Shown: piece after piece, positions 46,556 to 57,775 of the stretch | Position numbering within the stretch: the stretch's first letter is position 1 | Layout: each line of letters starts with the position of its first letter | From: Nageia nagi | Taxonomy: Eukaryota > Pinophyta | Length of the DNA: 64,000 nucleotides | Direction of reading: 5' to 3' | Assembly: GCA_050084985.1 (NCBI GenBank) | Contig: JBITNC010000001.1 | Span: 56,482,001 to 56,546,000, forward strand | Translations under genes and position numbers: made by a program | Notes under the pieces: model-generated | What the model was told of the DNA's origin: nothing | What the model saw: only the letters and a program-made list of their open reading frames with translations | The model's database searches: none

Positions 46556-46766
46556 TGGATTCTCTTTATCCAAATGCAAACTAAACAACCAAAAATAGGC
46601 AAAGCTTGATATTTTGGTGTCAAGATGGTCAGTGTGGAGGAGTGGGGATGAAAGCATCTCAGTGATTTTTCTTACAATGGGATTTGGGATTGGATTTGGT
46701 GGGACAATCTCTTTGTCACTGGATGAAGCAGAATCAAAAATATGGTGTTGGGCTTTGAAGTCCTAG
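46556..46766 (-). repeat. inverted copy of the 43.59-kb element interior
   Basis: The reverse complement of about 43610-43810 (GGGATTTGGGATTGGATTTG, GGATGAAGCAGAATC). The right flank GAGTCTACCGATTTCCAAAG is the same as beside the 43.59-kb copy, but the interior is flipped. Confidence 0.7.
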
Positions 46767-47233
46767 AGTCTACCGATTTCCAAAGTAGTAGCAACAGCAC
46801 TATGAACACTAGTATTTTCTTTTTATGCAGGCTAATCAAGCAGTAGGAATTTGTTACTTTTGTAAAGTTGTTAATCGTTTGGAATCACATGGACTAGATA
46901 ACATATAGTAATGGAATATGAAAATAAATTTTTGATATAAATTAAAAGATAATATTATTGTCATGTTTATTTGCCTCCTTGAGATATACGTACAACTACA
47001 ATCCTTTGGGTCACAATGCATATTTCAAAGAATTAGGACATAGATTTGATGATCATTCATGTGTGATAAATAACATTCATTCTATGTTATTGTCAAGCAT
47101 TCTTAATTTTATGCACTTAACCATCAGATTTGAGCTTCATCATGTATTTCACTGTTTTGATGTTGACATGTAAAATGGAGATATCTCTCCAACTCCTTTG
47201 GGGCTGTCACCATACTGGGGAACATCTTGTGTT
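46767..47233 (+). repeat. dispersed segment R, copy E
   Basis: AAAGTAGTAGCAACAGC, ATTGTCATGTTTATTTGCCTCC, GTCAAGCATTCTTAATTTTATGCAC and TTTTGATGTTGACATGTAAA match the R blocks at 38.1, 43.9 and 49.4 kb. Confidence 0.7.
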
Positions 47234-47780
47234 TGTCGTTAAATATAAGAGGAAAGCTTATACAATTCCTTATTTCTTGGCTTGCTTAAATGTCTTTAGA
47301 GCCTTTTCAGGAAAACCATTTGTGCATATCCTGCGATCATTGCAGTTCATGAAAATGTGTTTGCATCAAGCATCTTGTCAAACAATTCCTGGTACTTGTG
47401 TATTCTTCCACATTTTGCATACATGTCTATCAGGGCACTCACAACCACAACTGCTCATGCAAAACCATTTTCAACTACTCTTTGATGGATGCCCATACCT
47501 TCTTCTAGAGCTCCCATGTGGCACATGCTAGAAGAATGCTGGCAAAAATTGCAGAGTCTTTCTTTAATCCTGACAATTGCATCTCTGATTAAAAGTCTCC
47601 AAGGGCCTTCTCAGAAAACCCATTTTGTGCATATCCTGCTATCATTGCATTCCATGAGACTGCATTTCAATGAGGCATATTACAAACAATTGGTATGGCT
47701 TTTCTACGCTTCCACATTTTGCATACATGTATTAAGGCATTCACAACCACATGTGACAGAAATCTGCATCAACCTATAAA
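47234..47780 (-). pseudogene. PPR fragment, copy E
   Basis: On the minus strand the sequence runs parallel to 51.45-50.98 kb: two PPR motifs (CAAAATGGGTTTTCTGAGAA region, AMIAGYAQNGFSEKALE-like, and the following motif) with stops. There is no leader and no C-terminal domain. It follows an R block, as the copy at 49.4-51.9 kb does. Confidence 0.75.
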
Positions 47781-48254
47781 GAAATTACTGCATAGAATTT
47801 GGGCCGAGATGGGCGATGCAAACATAGGCACAAAGGTAATAGAATGATTTCAAACAAAACACAAAATGATAAAGGCAGAAACAAATTACAATTAAGAGTT
47901 GCTCTTCTTTCCTCATGCCAAAGTACCAGGCTGCTTGTAAGCCCTTCTCTAACATTTATGTTTGTAGAGTGTTTTTTAATTCCTTCAACTATCTCTCTTT
48001 TTATCTTATTGATTCTTGCACTTCCTTCTTCAGCTCTTCACTCTACAATTGTACAGGATTCCTGAAAAATAGTTCAATACCATGACTCCGTAGTATTAAA
48101 AACAAGGTTTTCACAAATACCACATCAATAGAAGCAGGCAGTTATGTTCACTTGACAATATGATGTCAGCAATCAACAACATCATCTATTTGTACAAATA
48201 TTTAATAACAGCACTTTTTGAAAAATGAAATGAAACACGGTTTCCTTTCTACCT
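47781..48254. other. spacer between PPR fragments
   Basis: No supported gene. The 88-residue open frame on the plus strand has no motif. Confidence 0.4.
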
Positions 48255-48426
48255 GAAAGCATGCACCATGTCATTGTGCAAGACTCTTTAGATTTTGCAT
48301 TACTTTGCATCACCAATAATCTCCACAAGGACATTCTCGAGAAAGCATGCACCATGTCATTGTGCAAGACTCTTTAGATTTTGCATTACTTTGCATCACC
48401 AATAATCTCCACAAGGACATTCTCGA
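48255..48426. repeat. exact 86-bp tandem duplication
   Basis: GAAAGCATGCACCATGTCAT starts copies at 48255 and 48341. I see no difference between them. The block lies at the 3' end of the minus-strand PPR pseudogene. Confidence 0.9.
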
Positions 48427-49394
48427 GAATCAGTTCACATCCCTCACAAGTCACAACAATGTTGGAGATAAACTTGGTTGCAGTATGGCAGTCATCGCAT
48501 AGTTGAAGGTTCTTCACAACTCTAATAGCGATATAGAAGCAATTCTATATCATCAGCAACCACATCACGCAACACAAGTATTGTATTTGGAATAAACCCC
48601 GCTGCCTTCATCTCACTTGACAATTTTTCCAATTTTCCATAGATCTCCTGTGTATGTGGATGTTATCTGCCTCTTAAAAGCAAAGCATGCACCCTTTTGT
48701 CAACTTCAATCCAACTTCATCCAGGTGTCTTCTTTAAGTACTCTATCTCTCATCAATGCCCTTACTCTTTGCACATCATCCCAACTGCCCGCTCCAGCAT
48801 AAATATTTGAAAGAACATAAGATGGAGCATATTTAGGCTCCAACAAAAAAAAGGACTTGCTACAAAAGTCCCTGTTCCTACATTCTTCTGTGATCTACAA
48901 GCACCAAGCAGACACATCGACACAGCCAATTCAGGTTTTATGGGCATCTTGACAATGAAGTTTAAAGTTTCCTCAAGATAGCCTGCACGGCTAAGAAGAT
49001 CAACAATGCATGCATAATAATTATCCTTGGAATAATGCAAGAAGCATCACTCACGCTATTAAAGTATTTACTATTTACAGCCCTCATCTGCTTGACCTGC
49101 ATGGCTGCATCTAAGTAGGTTTCCAAGTGCTTCATCAGATCAAAGAGTTTAAGGGCATCCTTGCTGTAACCGTGAATTGCATATTCTCCAATCATGCAGT
49201 TTATGAAACTGTGTTTGCATCATGCATCTTATCAAACAATTCCTGGGCCTTGTCTATTCTGCCACATTTTGCTTATCTTTAGCAAATCACTCACAACCAC
49301 AACATTTGATGAAATACCATTTTCAACTACTCTTTCAGGAATGTCCATACCTTTTTCTAGAGCTCCCATGGTGGCACATTAAATATTATTTCGG

Positions 49395-49465
49395 AATTTC
49401 CATGTTTATTTTCCTCCTTGAGATATATGTACAATCCTTTAGGTTTAGGACATAGATTTGATGAT
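49395..49465 (+). repeat. start of an R block before the satellite
   Basis: CCATGTTTATTTTCCTCCTT, AGATATATGTACAATCC and the following bases match other R blocks and lead into the first 306-bp repeat. Confidence 0.6.
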
Positions 49466-50689
49466 CCTTCATATGTGAAAAATATTTGTCATACTATTTT
49501 ATTGTCAAATATCCTTAATTTTATGCATTTAAACATGCAGTTTGAGTTTCATATCAGTCATGTATTCTGCTATTTTGATGTTGACATGTAAAACAAGGAT
49601 CTGTATCCAATTCTTTTGGGGCTGTCATTATACTGAGGGACATTTTGTCTTTGTTATTATAGACTAGCTTAGATATCTTAAAGACATATATCTAAAAATA
49701 TTGAGGTATCAATCTCGAGGCATCTATCTTGGAAGCACATACTAAATATAAAGACATTCAAAGCAAACATACCTTCATATGTGAAAAATATTTGTCATAC
49801 TATTTTATTGTCAAATATCCTTAATTTTATGCATTTAAACATGCAGTTTGAGTTTCATATCAGTAATGTATTCTTGTATTTTGATGTTGACATGTAAAGC
49901 AAGGATATGTATCCAATTCTTTTGGGGCTGTCATTATACTGCGGGACGTTTTGTCTTTGCTATTATAGACTAGATTAGATATCTTAAAGACATATATCTA
50001 AAAATATCGAGGTATCAATCTCGAGGCATCTATCTTGGAAGCACATACTAAATATAAAAACATTCAAAGCAAACATACCTTCATATGTGAAAAATATTTG
50101 TCATACTATTTTGTTGTCAAATATCCTTAATTTTATGCATTTAAACATGCAGTTTGAGTTTCATATCAGTAATGTATTCTGCTATTTTGATGTTGACATG
50201 TAAAACAAGGATGTGTATCCAATTCTTTTGGGGCTGTCATTATACTGCGGGACGTTTTGTCTTTGTTATTATAGACTAGCTTAGATATCTTAAAGACATA
50301 TATCTAAAAATATTGAGGTATCAATCTCGAGGCATCTATCTTGGAAGCACATACTAAATATAAAGACATTCAAAGCAAACATACCTTCATATGTGAAAAA
50401 TATTTGTCATACTATTTTATTGTCAAATATCCTTAATTTTATGCATTTAAACATGCAGTTTGAGTTTCATATCAGTCATGTATTCTGCTATTTTGATGTT
50501 GACATGTAAAACAAGGATATGTATCCAATTCTTTTGGGGCTGTCATTATACTGCGGGACGTTTTGTCTTTGTTATTATAGACTAGCTTAGATATCTTAAA
50601 GACATATATCTAAAAATATTGAGGTATCAATCTCGAGGCATCTATCTTGGAAGCACATACTAAATATAAAGATATTCAAAGCAAATATA
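49466..50689 (+). repeat. four tandem copies of a 306-bp unit
   Basis: Copies start CCTTCATATGTGAAAAATAT at 49466, 49772, 50078 and 50384, each exactly 306 bases, with very few differences. The first half of the unit derives from the R block (CTTAATTTTATGCATTTAAA; TATCAGTCATGTATTCTGC). The second half (ATATCTTAAAGACATATATC; TCTCGAGGCATCTATCTTGG) does not occur elsewhere in the window. Confidence 0.95.
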
Positions 50690-50980
50690 CCTTCCTTTCT
50701 TCAAAGAGACAAGAGATTCTCAATATAAATCGTCTTCACTGTTTATATTTTACAGATAGAAATTGCTATTTTTTTTTTAATTTGTTGCGTTTCCAATGCA
50801 TATTGTTTAGCTTTTATAAAAATATTAAATGTCAGCATAAATTAATTTTAATGCAAATATTAATCAATTTTTTAAAGTTGACCAAATCATTTAATAAAAA
50901 AAGTTTGACAATCGGACAGTACATGCCCTCTCGTGGCTGCCATTGTAGAGACGCCTCTCGGCATAGTAAGAGTATTCTGT
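50690..50980. other. AT-rich insert before PPR resumes
   Basis: No gene. T- and A-rich, with TAGAGACGCCTCTCGGCATA near its right end. Confidence 0.4.
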
Positions 50981-51885
50981 ATTTCTTGGTTTGCTTAAAA
51001 GTCTCTAGAGCCTTTTCACGAAACCCATTTTGTGCATATTCTGCAATCATTGCAGTTCATGAAACTGTGTTTGCATCATGCATCTTGTCAAGCAATTCCC
51101 AGGCCTTGTCTATTCTTCCACATTGTGCATACATGTCTATTAGGACACTCATAACACAACATTCGATGGAAAATCATTTTCATCTACTGTTTGGTGGATC
51201 TTCATACCTTCATCTAGAGCTCCCATGATGGCATATGCTGGAAGAATGCTGGCAAAGGTTGCAGAATATGCCTTTAATCCTGACAATCGGATCTGCTTAA
51301 AAGTCGCCAGGGCCTTCTTATATAACCTTTTGTGCACATCCTTCTATCATTGCATTTCATGAAACTGCATTTCAACGAGGCATTTTGTCAAACAATTTGC
51401 GTGCCTTCTCTATGCTTCCACATTTTGCATACATGTCTGTTAGGGCATTTACAACCACAACATGTGACACAAATTCGCTTTAAAGTCTTTGATTTATGTA
51501 TAACCCTGTTACAAATTTCCCAGTTTGTTGCATTTGGTGAAACAGTGTCAATGTCTGTCAAGGAAAGCCATATCTTTGGTAACCTGAAATTATCATATTC
51601 TTTGGAAGGGCATTGTTGGCATGCAGGCCCGCAGGAGTTGAGGACATGTTGAAGAGCGTAAAGACTGTGTATCTGATCTTGTAGTAACCAAAATGTGCAT
51701 TGCATGCTTCAACCGCCCGTCTCGACAGAGTTGTGTGAGTGATGAGATAGATTGTATGACTATGAAAACGCGAGCAACAAAAGACCATGGCCTTCAAAAG
51801 CGAAGGAGGTGGAGGTGGTGTAATGGCCATCTATTTCTATATATATCTCTGTTAATATATGATTTCGATTGCAGAGGGTGAATGT

Positions 51886-52680
51886 CATGTCAAGAGGATT
51901 TTGGGGTGAGGTTTAATGAGCGTTGTGATAGTGGAGGAGGTAGCAACATGGACCAGCTTCCAAATGACTAGACTGGTGATGGTAACATTAAGAGACCTCA
52001 CAAGAAATATGGATAAATGTACTATGAAATAATCTTATATAATTTTAATACATTAAATTATATTTAGCCAAACATAATAAACTTTATAAACAATGCCAAT
52101 ACTAATATGGATGCCAGAAACAAGCTACTGAATGGCATTTGTTTTCATGTTTGCATTAGTTTGGCTCTCCACATATAAGCAATTTGATATGCAATAAGCC
52201 AATTCAATTAAAATATTGCATTTATTATTAATATAATGATTGTACTATTAAATAATTTTATACGAGGTATCTTGCATTTTATAACTATCTTGGAACTTCA
52301 TAAATAATTTAAATTCATATGAAATCAACCTCAAACTACTAAAGATAACTTCATAAATAAATCAAATTACAAAATTGAAGGCATGAAGAAGCCGTTCGAT
52401 GTTGTTTTCATTTATGCATTGATTACATTATTTTGGTTGACATGCTTTTTTCCTTTAGAAATCTAACATTTGGTTTGTATTCAGCAATTGAATATTACTT
52501 CAATGAAGTGTTGCTTTGGACATTGACAAGGGGAGTCTTAACTTCAATTCTTTATTTTTGCAGATGACTTATCATGTTCTTATTTTGGATGATCAATTAG
52601 TATGGTTTAAATTTTAAATAAATAGAGATATATAGGCCTAACCATTCATGGAAGATATTTGTATGTATAATTATTTTCAT
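51886..52680 (+). repeat. partial upstream PPR segment, copy F
   Basis: AAATGTACTATGAAATAATC, TTAAATTATATTTAGCC, TTGGAACTTCATAAATAATT and TTTATTTTTGCAG near 52562 match the left half of the upstream segments B, C and D on the plus strand. The exon-like blocks further right are missing. Confidence 0.6.
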
Positions 52681-54210
52681 TCATGCAAACCTAATCTATT
52701 ATGTATACGAAATGTATAGTTTGAACTTCAAAATTTGAAATAAGTAACAATCTTGTTTTGGATATTATGTGATGGGTATGATTCCCTTTTAATTTCATTT
52801 TATGCATTTGAATCATTGTTAAGTGTAATTTTATCTCTCACCAAGTTTTGTTCTAACTTAATGGTTCTTGAAAAGCAAGGTTGCTTTATTTTTCAAGTTG
52901 AGTTTTTTTTTTTCATTATTCAATTTATGAAACACTAATTTCATGAGTTTTTTCTGTTGTTTCTTTATTCAGTTTATATAATAGTAGCTTCTAGCAGTTT
53001 GATTACTATTTTCAAGAAAAACAATGTTAGGGTAAATGTTTGGTACAAAGTGGATTTTCAAGAAAAAGAAATGTTAAGATAACGTTCTGGTACAAAGTGG
53101 AATTAAGAGGAGAATGTTTTCTTTGTTTACTTAATAATTTTAACTGCTATGTTTCAGTTTTTTCAGCAAGTGCAATTGCAATATTTCATTTTTATGGTAA
53201 TTGTGTGGTATGTTAAAGTCTAATTTAGACTTTGAATTAGCAAAATTGTAAGTTTAAATCACCTCTGTATATTGTAATTATTGCAATCTAATTTAGATGT
53301 CTTAAATATATATCTACAAAATGATTCTTTTTTGAGATATCTATCTTAAATATCTTTGTATCTTATATAAAATATCATTAAATATTAAATCAATATCATA
53401 TATTATTTATAAAAATTAATAAATATTACATAAAAATTAGTTGGTGCTCTAAACATTTTGTGCTAGTCATACATCATCTAATATATTCAATTAGCTAGGT
53501 TATTCAATTATGTCTACATGTATTACTATACATGGAGAGAATTTTATTTCTTGCTTTTTCTATTAAGTTGCATCAGTGTAAGGATTTTTCCACCAAAACA
53601 CATAAGAACATATATCCCTATTTTGACTTTTAACTGATATACCCACTGTTTTTGTAAAGATATTTAACATGATGGGGATTCAAGCAAGCCATGTAAGAAC
53701 AACACTGCGTACTTTTTTTTTTAATCATACTTCTATAATTCTCTCTTGAGAGATCATGGGTCAGCAGAATAGATTTACCAGGTTTCAGAGAAAAATGAAT
53801 AAACAACAAAATTGTGTAGTGTCACTTTCTCATCCCCACGAGTCCGTCAAGCTGTGCAGGCTACGACATGGTAGAGCATGTTGAAATCAGTTGTGGTAAG
53901 GAATTTAGATTTATACCCTTCGGTGTAGGGAAGTGCAAGTGCATTGGTGCTCACTTGGGTACGTGGCTTTGTTCTTCTGGATGTTGACGGACCTCTTCCA
54001 TGTTTCTACGGTTATCCAGGGGCAAATGGTAGACACAACAGAAGTATTCCGCTTGACGATACCCAAAGCACATTCGCTTCTTGCTTCTTATTTTTATTGT
54101 GTTTTGTCGATTTTTTTTAATTGAGATTTATTTTTTAATTGAACTTCTCAATTTTAATCGATAAATGTTTACAGTTGCACGGACATTTTGGTTCTTTCTA
54201 GATGTCAAAC
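52681..54210. other. spacer, no gene supported
   Basis: AT-rich. A 20-base word (CAAGAAAAACAATGTTAGGG ... TGGTACAAAGTGGA) is repeated in diverged form at 53010-53100. GC content rises around 53820-54060, but I see no coding signature. Confidence 0.45.
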
Positions 54211-54219
54211 AAAATCCTT

Positions 54220-54880
54220 GATTGTCAAAATGCCTCAACATTTTCCATACATGTCTATCAAGAAACCTACATCTAATTATTTTTCTATTTTGTGATCTTT
54301 GCATAACATGAGATAGTATGTTTGAATTGCATTTCTTAAAAATATTTTTAGCTTTTTTTTAAGGTGGTTAAAGTGGGAATATCATGTAATCATTGTAGCC
54401 CATGAGATGTTATTGTTCTATTGCATTCTATCAAATAGATTTTTAGCTTCCTTTTGTATGAATTCTATAGGCACCAAGCAAACAAGTGCACACTACAACA
54501 TCAAGTTTTATTGTCATGTTATTTATAAAATCTTCTAGGTCACCTAGATGTCCAACATGGTTAAGAAGGCCATTTTGGATTTTCATTATTTGACTCAATT
54601 TCCCATTATAATAAGAAGAAGCTACATAATAATATTAGCAATTTCTTTAGTATAACACTTCATAATTTCATTTAAGAGTCTCATTGCATTTGACAATATT
54701 ATTTCTTTGTGTTGCATTTCCTTAAAAAGATTTTTAGCTTCCCTAAGAAGCTTGGACTATGCATATTTTACGATCATTGAAGTCTATAATATATTGGTTC
54801 TATCCTTCATTTGTCAAACAATTCATGGGCCATGTGCATGATCTTAAACATAGCATATATATCTATCAAAGTAGTCATCA
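54220..54880 (-). pseudogene. PPR fragments on the minus strand, copy F
   Basis: Three degraded pieces: an ATGTATGGAAAATG (motif end) at 54255, an E-like region at about 54560-54440 (GHLGDLEDFINNMTIKLDVV, then CTCLLGAYRIH) and further PPR pieces to 54.88 kb, each with stops. They face copy G, which begins at about 54.96 kb on the plus strand. Confidence 0.65.
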
Positions 54881-54959
54881 TAAAAAACATTATGTAATAG
54901 TATGAATGATGAATATAAGCTAAATTTTACTCTTAATAATGTTAATTGTTAAGGAATGC

Positions 54960-56002
54960 TTGAATTTAGATAGTTGTAATGGGTATAAATGATCCATAAA
55001 TATTTCTATGATAACATAAGGGCTTGTCAAATATTTGAAAGGTATATACAAGAGGCATATGCTTTAATTTGTTTGATAAAATGTATTATAGAGATACAAT
55101 GACATGGATTACAATGATTGTTGGATATGTAATGTATGTTTGTAGGAGGGAAGCAATTAAATTATTTGAATAGATGACATACTGATTATCAATCCATACC
55201 ATGTCATATTAATTAGTGTTTTTTCTGTATGTATCCATATAGGTTTAGTTAAGGAGGGGTATCAATACTTTAATTTTGTGAATGAACATCATCATATCAA
55301 ACCTACTATGGAACACTATGTATACATGGTTGATCTTCTTAGCTAAGCTAGGCATTTAGATGAAGCAAAATACTTTATTAACATACTTCGAATAAAACTT
55401 GATGTTGATGTATGGACTTGTTTGCTTTGTACATATGGGATACATAATAATGTTAAACTAGTAGAGTTTATAGTAAAAAAACTTTTAGAGTTGTATCTTC
55501 AAAAGTCTTTACCTTATATGCTTCTCTCAAATATTTATGTTATCTTTGGTAGGTAGAATATTGATATTGAAAATATACAAATGATGATGAAATATAAAGA
55601 CTTTTGAAAATTTCTTAGATATAGTTGAATTGAGGTTAATAAACATATTTATACTTTTTTGTGTAAGGCAAATCACACACAAAAATAAAGTAAATCGATG
55701 TAGAGTTGGAGAGATTGTCTAAGGTAATGAAAGCTATAAGATGTTTTTGATACAAGATTTGTTATGTAAGATGTCAAGGAGGAAGAGAAGGAATAAATTC
55801 TTTATCACCATATCAATTATCTTTAGGTTGTTAACATATTTCCTAGCACAACCATTTAATTTCTGAAGAACCCCAAGTTTGTGGTGACTACTACTTTTCA
55901 ACCAAGTTTCTCTTTAAAATTTTTCCACAAGGAATTGTTGCAAGGGATTTCAATCATTATCATCACTTCAAGGATGGATAATATTCTTATGGTGATTACT
56001 CT
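54960..56002 (+). pseudogene. PPR-DYW pseudogene, copy G (C-terminal half)
   Basis: Broken frames read DKMYYRDTMTWITMIVGYV, REAIKLFE, then an E region (HYVYMVDLL-like, FINILRIKLDVDVWTCLLC, YGIHNNVKLVEF) and E+ (NIYVIFGR). In the DYW region the HSE motif is absent (YHHIN), CxxCH reads CGDYY, and the final triplet reads D-Y-S. Frame changes throughout. Only a few PPR motifs remain. Confidence 0.75.
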
Positions 56003-57775
56003 CAAAGTGCAAAAAATTATCTTTAATATGTGCAATTGGTCTTTAAAATGATGACTTTAATATAAGATAGAAAAATTAAAAGAGCCAAAATAAATATTAA
56101 TTATTCAAGACTAAACCATAAAAAGAAAATATTAAGTTGAACTTGCTAAGAGAAGTAGGAAAACAATGCAACTGCAAATAAGTTTCATCTTCAAAACATT
56201 TCATCCCAAAGATAATTTCATGTTTTTGGGTATTCAAAACCATGTGTTGCACTAACATTATCAATATTTGCCACAACCTTGAGCATTAGGACAAGAACAA
56301 TATCCAAGATATAAGAAGAATTACGATACACATAGAGATCTAACAATCGAAGAGACATCACAATAATAAAAAAATGTAATGTAAAAACTCAAGCACAAGC
56401 CAAATACTACATTTTGATAAGAAATATTGAAATATCAATGATTACCAAAATGCCACAATTTAGATAAACATTGAATTAAAATCAAGGTGCAAAGTGTATA
56501 AAAATTCAAGACAAACCAAATACCATATTCTAATTGATATTATTTTAATATTTTTTATTATTCCAAACTAAGGCAAACCTAATTTATAATGAAATATGCA
56601 GTTCCAATTAAATCCTTTTTACTCCAACTTAGTTGAATTACCAAATGATGCTCAAAATATTAATTAACTCAAATAAATGCCAAAAGTACTCATAAAAATA
56701 AGATGAATCATGTAAGTGCTCAATTTAGGAAATTAGAGAAAAATTACTCAAGTTTCTAATATTGCGTAATTATGAGACATAAAAATATGCAATAAATACC
56801 AATAATCTCATAAATATCCAATGAAACAAGAAGGATGATTCAAGGAGCTCAAAATGGCCTCCAAAGGGTGACATCTCACTAAGGAGCTGCAGACACCACA
56901 AAGAAGGATTCCAAAATAACCAAAATGCTTCCTCAAGCTTGATGTCTCACTCCTAGGGCTTGGATAGGATTCTAAGATCCACACTTCACCTTCAAAGCTC
57001 CACGTCCAGGGTAGATCTTCATTCAAATTGCTCTAGGGTTATTCAAGGCTAATTTTTTGAATATATGAGGCGTTAGGGCCTAAGTGTCAACTCAATGGTT
57101 TTCGTTTGCAAGTTGGAGTTTCTCTTCAGGGGTTTCATCCTTTCAAGAGATTCTTCACAGGGTTTTTATCCTTTGAGAGAAAGAGAAGCATGCACTCCAA
57201 AAGGGGGTATAAATATATCAAGATATGTCTTCAAGTCATGCACTCATCTCCCTTATATAGTGTTCTTATGGAGAAGCTTTATTCTTTTTTGTGGTTGATT
57301 GACCTAACCCAATCACTAAATCACTCCTAATTATCAATTGATCCTTCCTACCTTGGGCATCCACCTTTGAGTCGTAAACAAAGTCCTCAAATTACCAATA
57401 TGGACCATAATTACTAATAAAATAATAAAGATACCTAAATGATTTAAAATGACTCTTAGCAAACCTAGAGATGTGATTTCTACCCTTGGAGTGCTCAATT
57501 TCTAATTTTTGCACCCAATAATGAGGCATCCAACATCATAGGATGGAAATATAATTTTATTGTGTCACTTCACCATCAGACTTTTACAAATAAAAAAAAT
57601 ACTCCTACTTGCTTGAAAATTACAATGAGGTTGAGCATCCCATGTAATTTGTCACATAGCAATGGAACTCCTTAATTTTGGAATATTACAATTGTTTACA
57701 AATTTTTAGAATGGATAAAAACTCTAATTTACAAAATAATGATATTATATATAAGTATTATTAACAAAGTACAAT
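56003..57775. other. spacer, no gene supported
   Basis: AT-rich to 56.8 kb. 56.8-57.3 kb is more GC-rich, with motifs such as GGGTTTTTATCCTTTGAGAG and a short direct repeat, and with 67-74-residue open frames that lack recognisable motifs. An LTR-like fragment is possible but no partner was seen. Confidence 0.4.

Larger units (their letters stand above)
48427..51885 (-). pseudogene. PPR-DYW protein pseudogene, minus strand, split by a satellite
   Basis: Reads from 51.88 kb leftward. The start is MAITPPPPPSLLKAMVFC, then [71 protein letters not shown] and AMIAEYAQNGFREKALE to about 50.97 kb. An R block plus four 306-bp repeats (49.39-50.69 kb) interrupt it. It resumes with MIGEYAIHGYSKDALKLFDL, the E domain (YYACIVDLLSRAGYLEETLN, FIVKMPIKPELAVSM and LLGACRS) and E+. 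The DYW part retains RVVKNLQLCDDCHTATKFIS, but the preceding HSE segment is deleted. Stops and frameshifts make it dead. Confidence 0.85.

Noticed and set aside
47130-47779. Plus-strand frames of 133 and 96 residues
   Set aside because: They are the complements of minus-strand PPR motifs.
50647-51228. 193-residue plus-strand open frame
   Set aside because: Antisense to PPR motifs on the minus strand and running from satellite DNA; no domain of its own.
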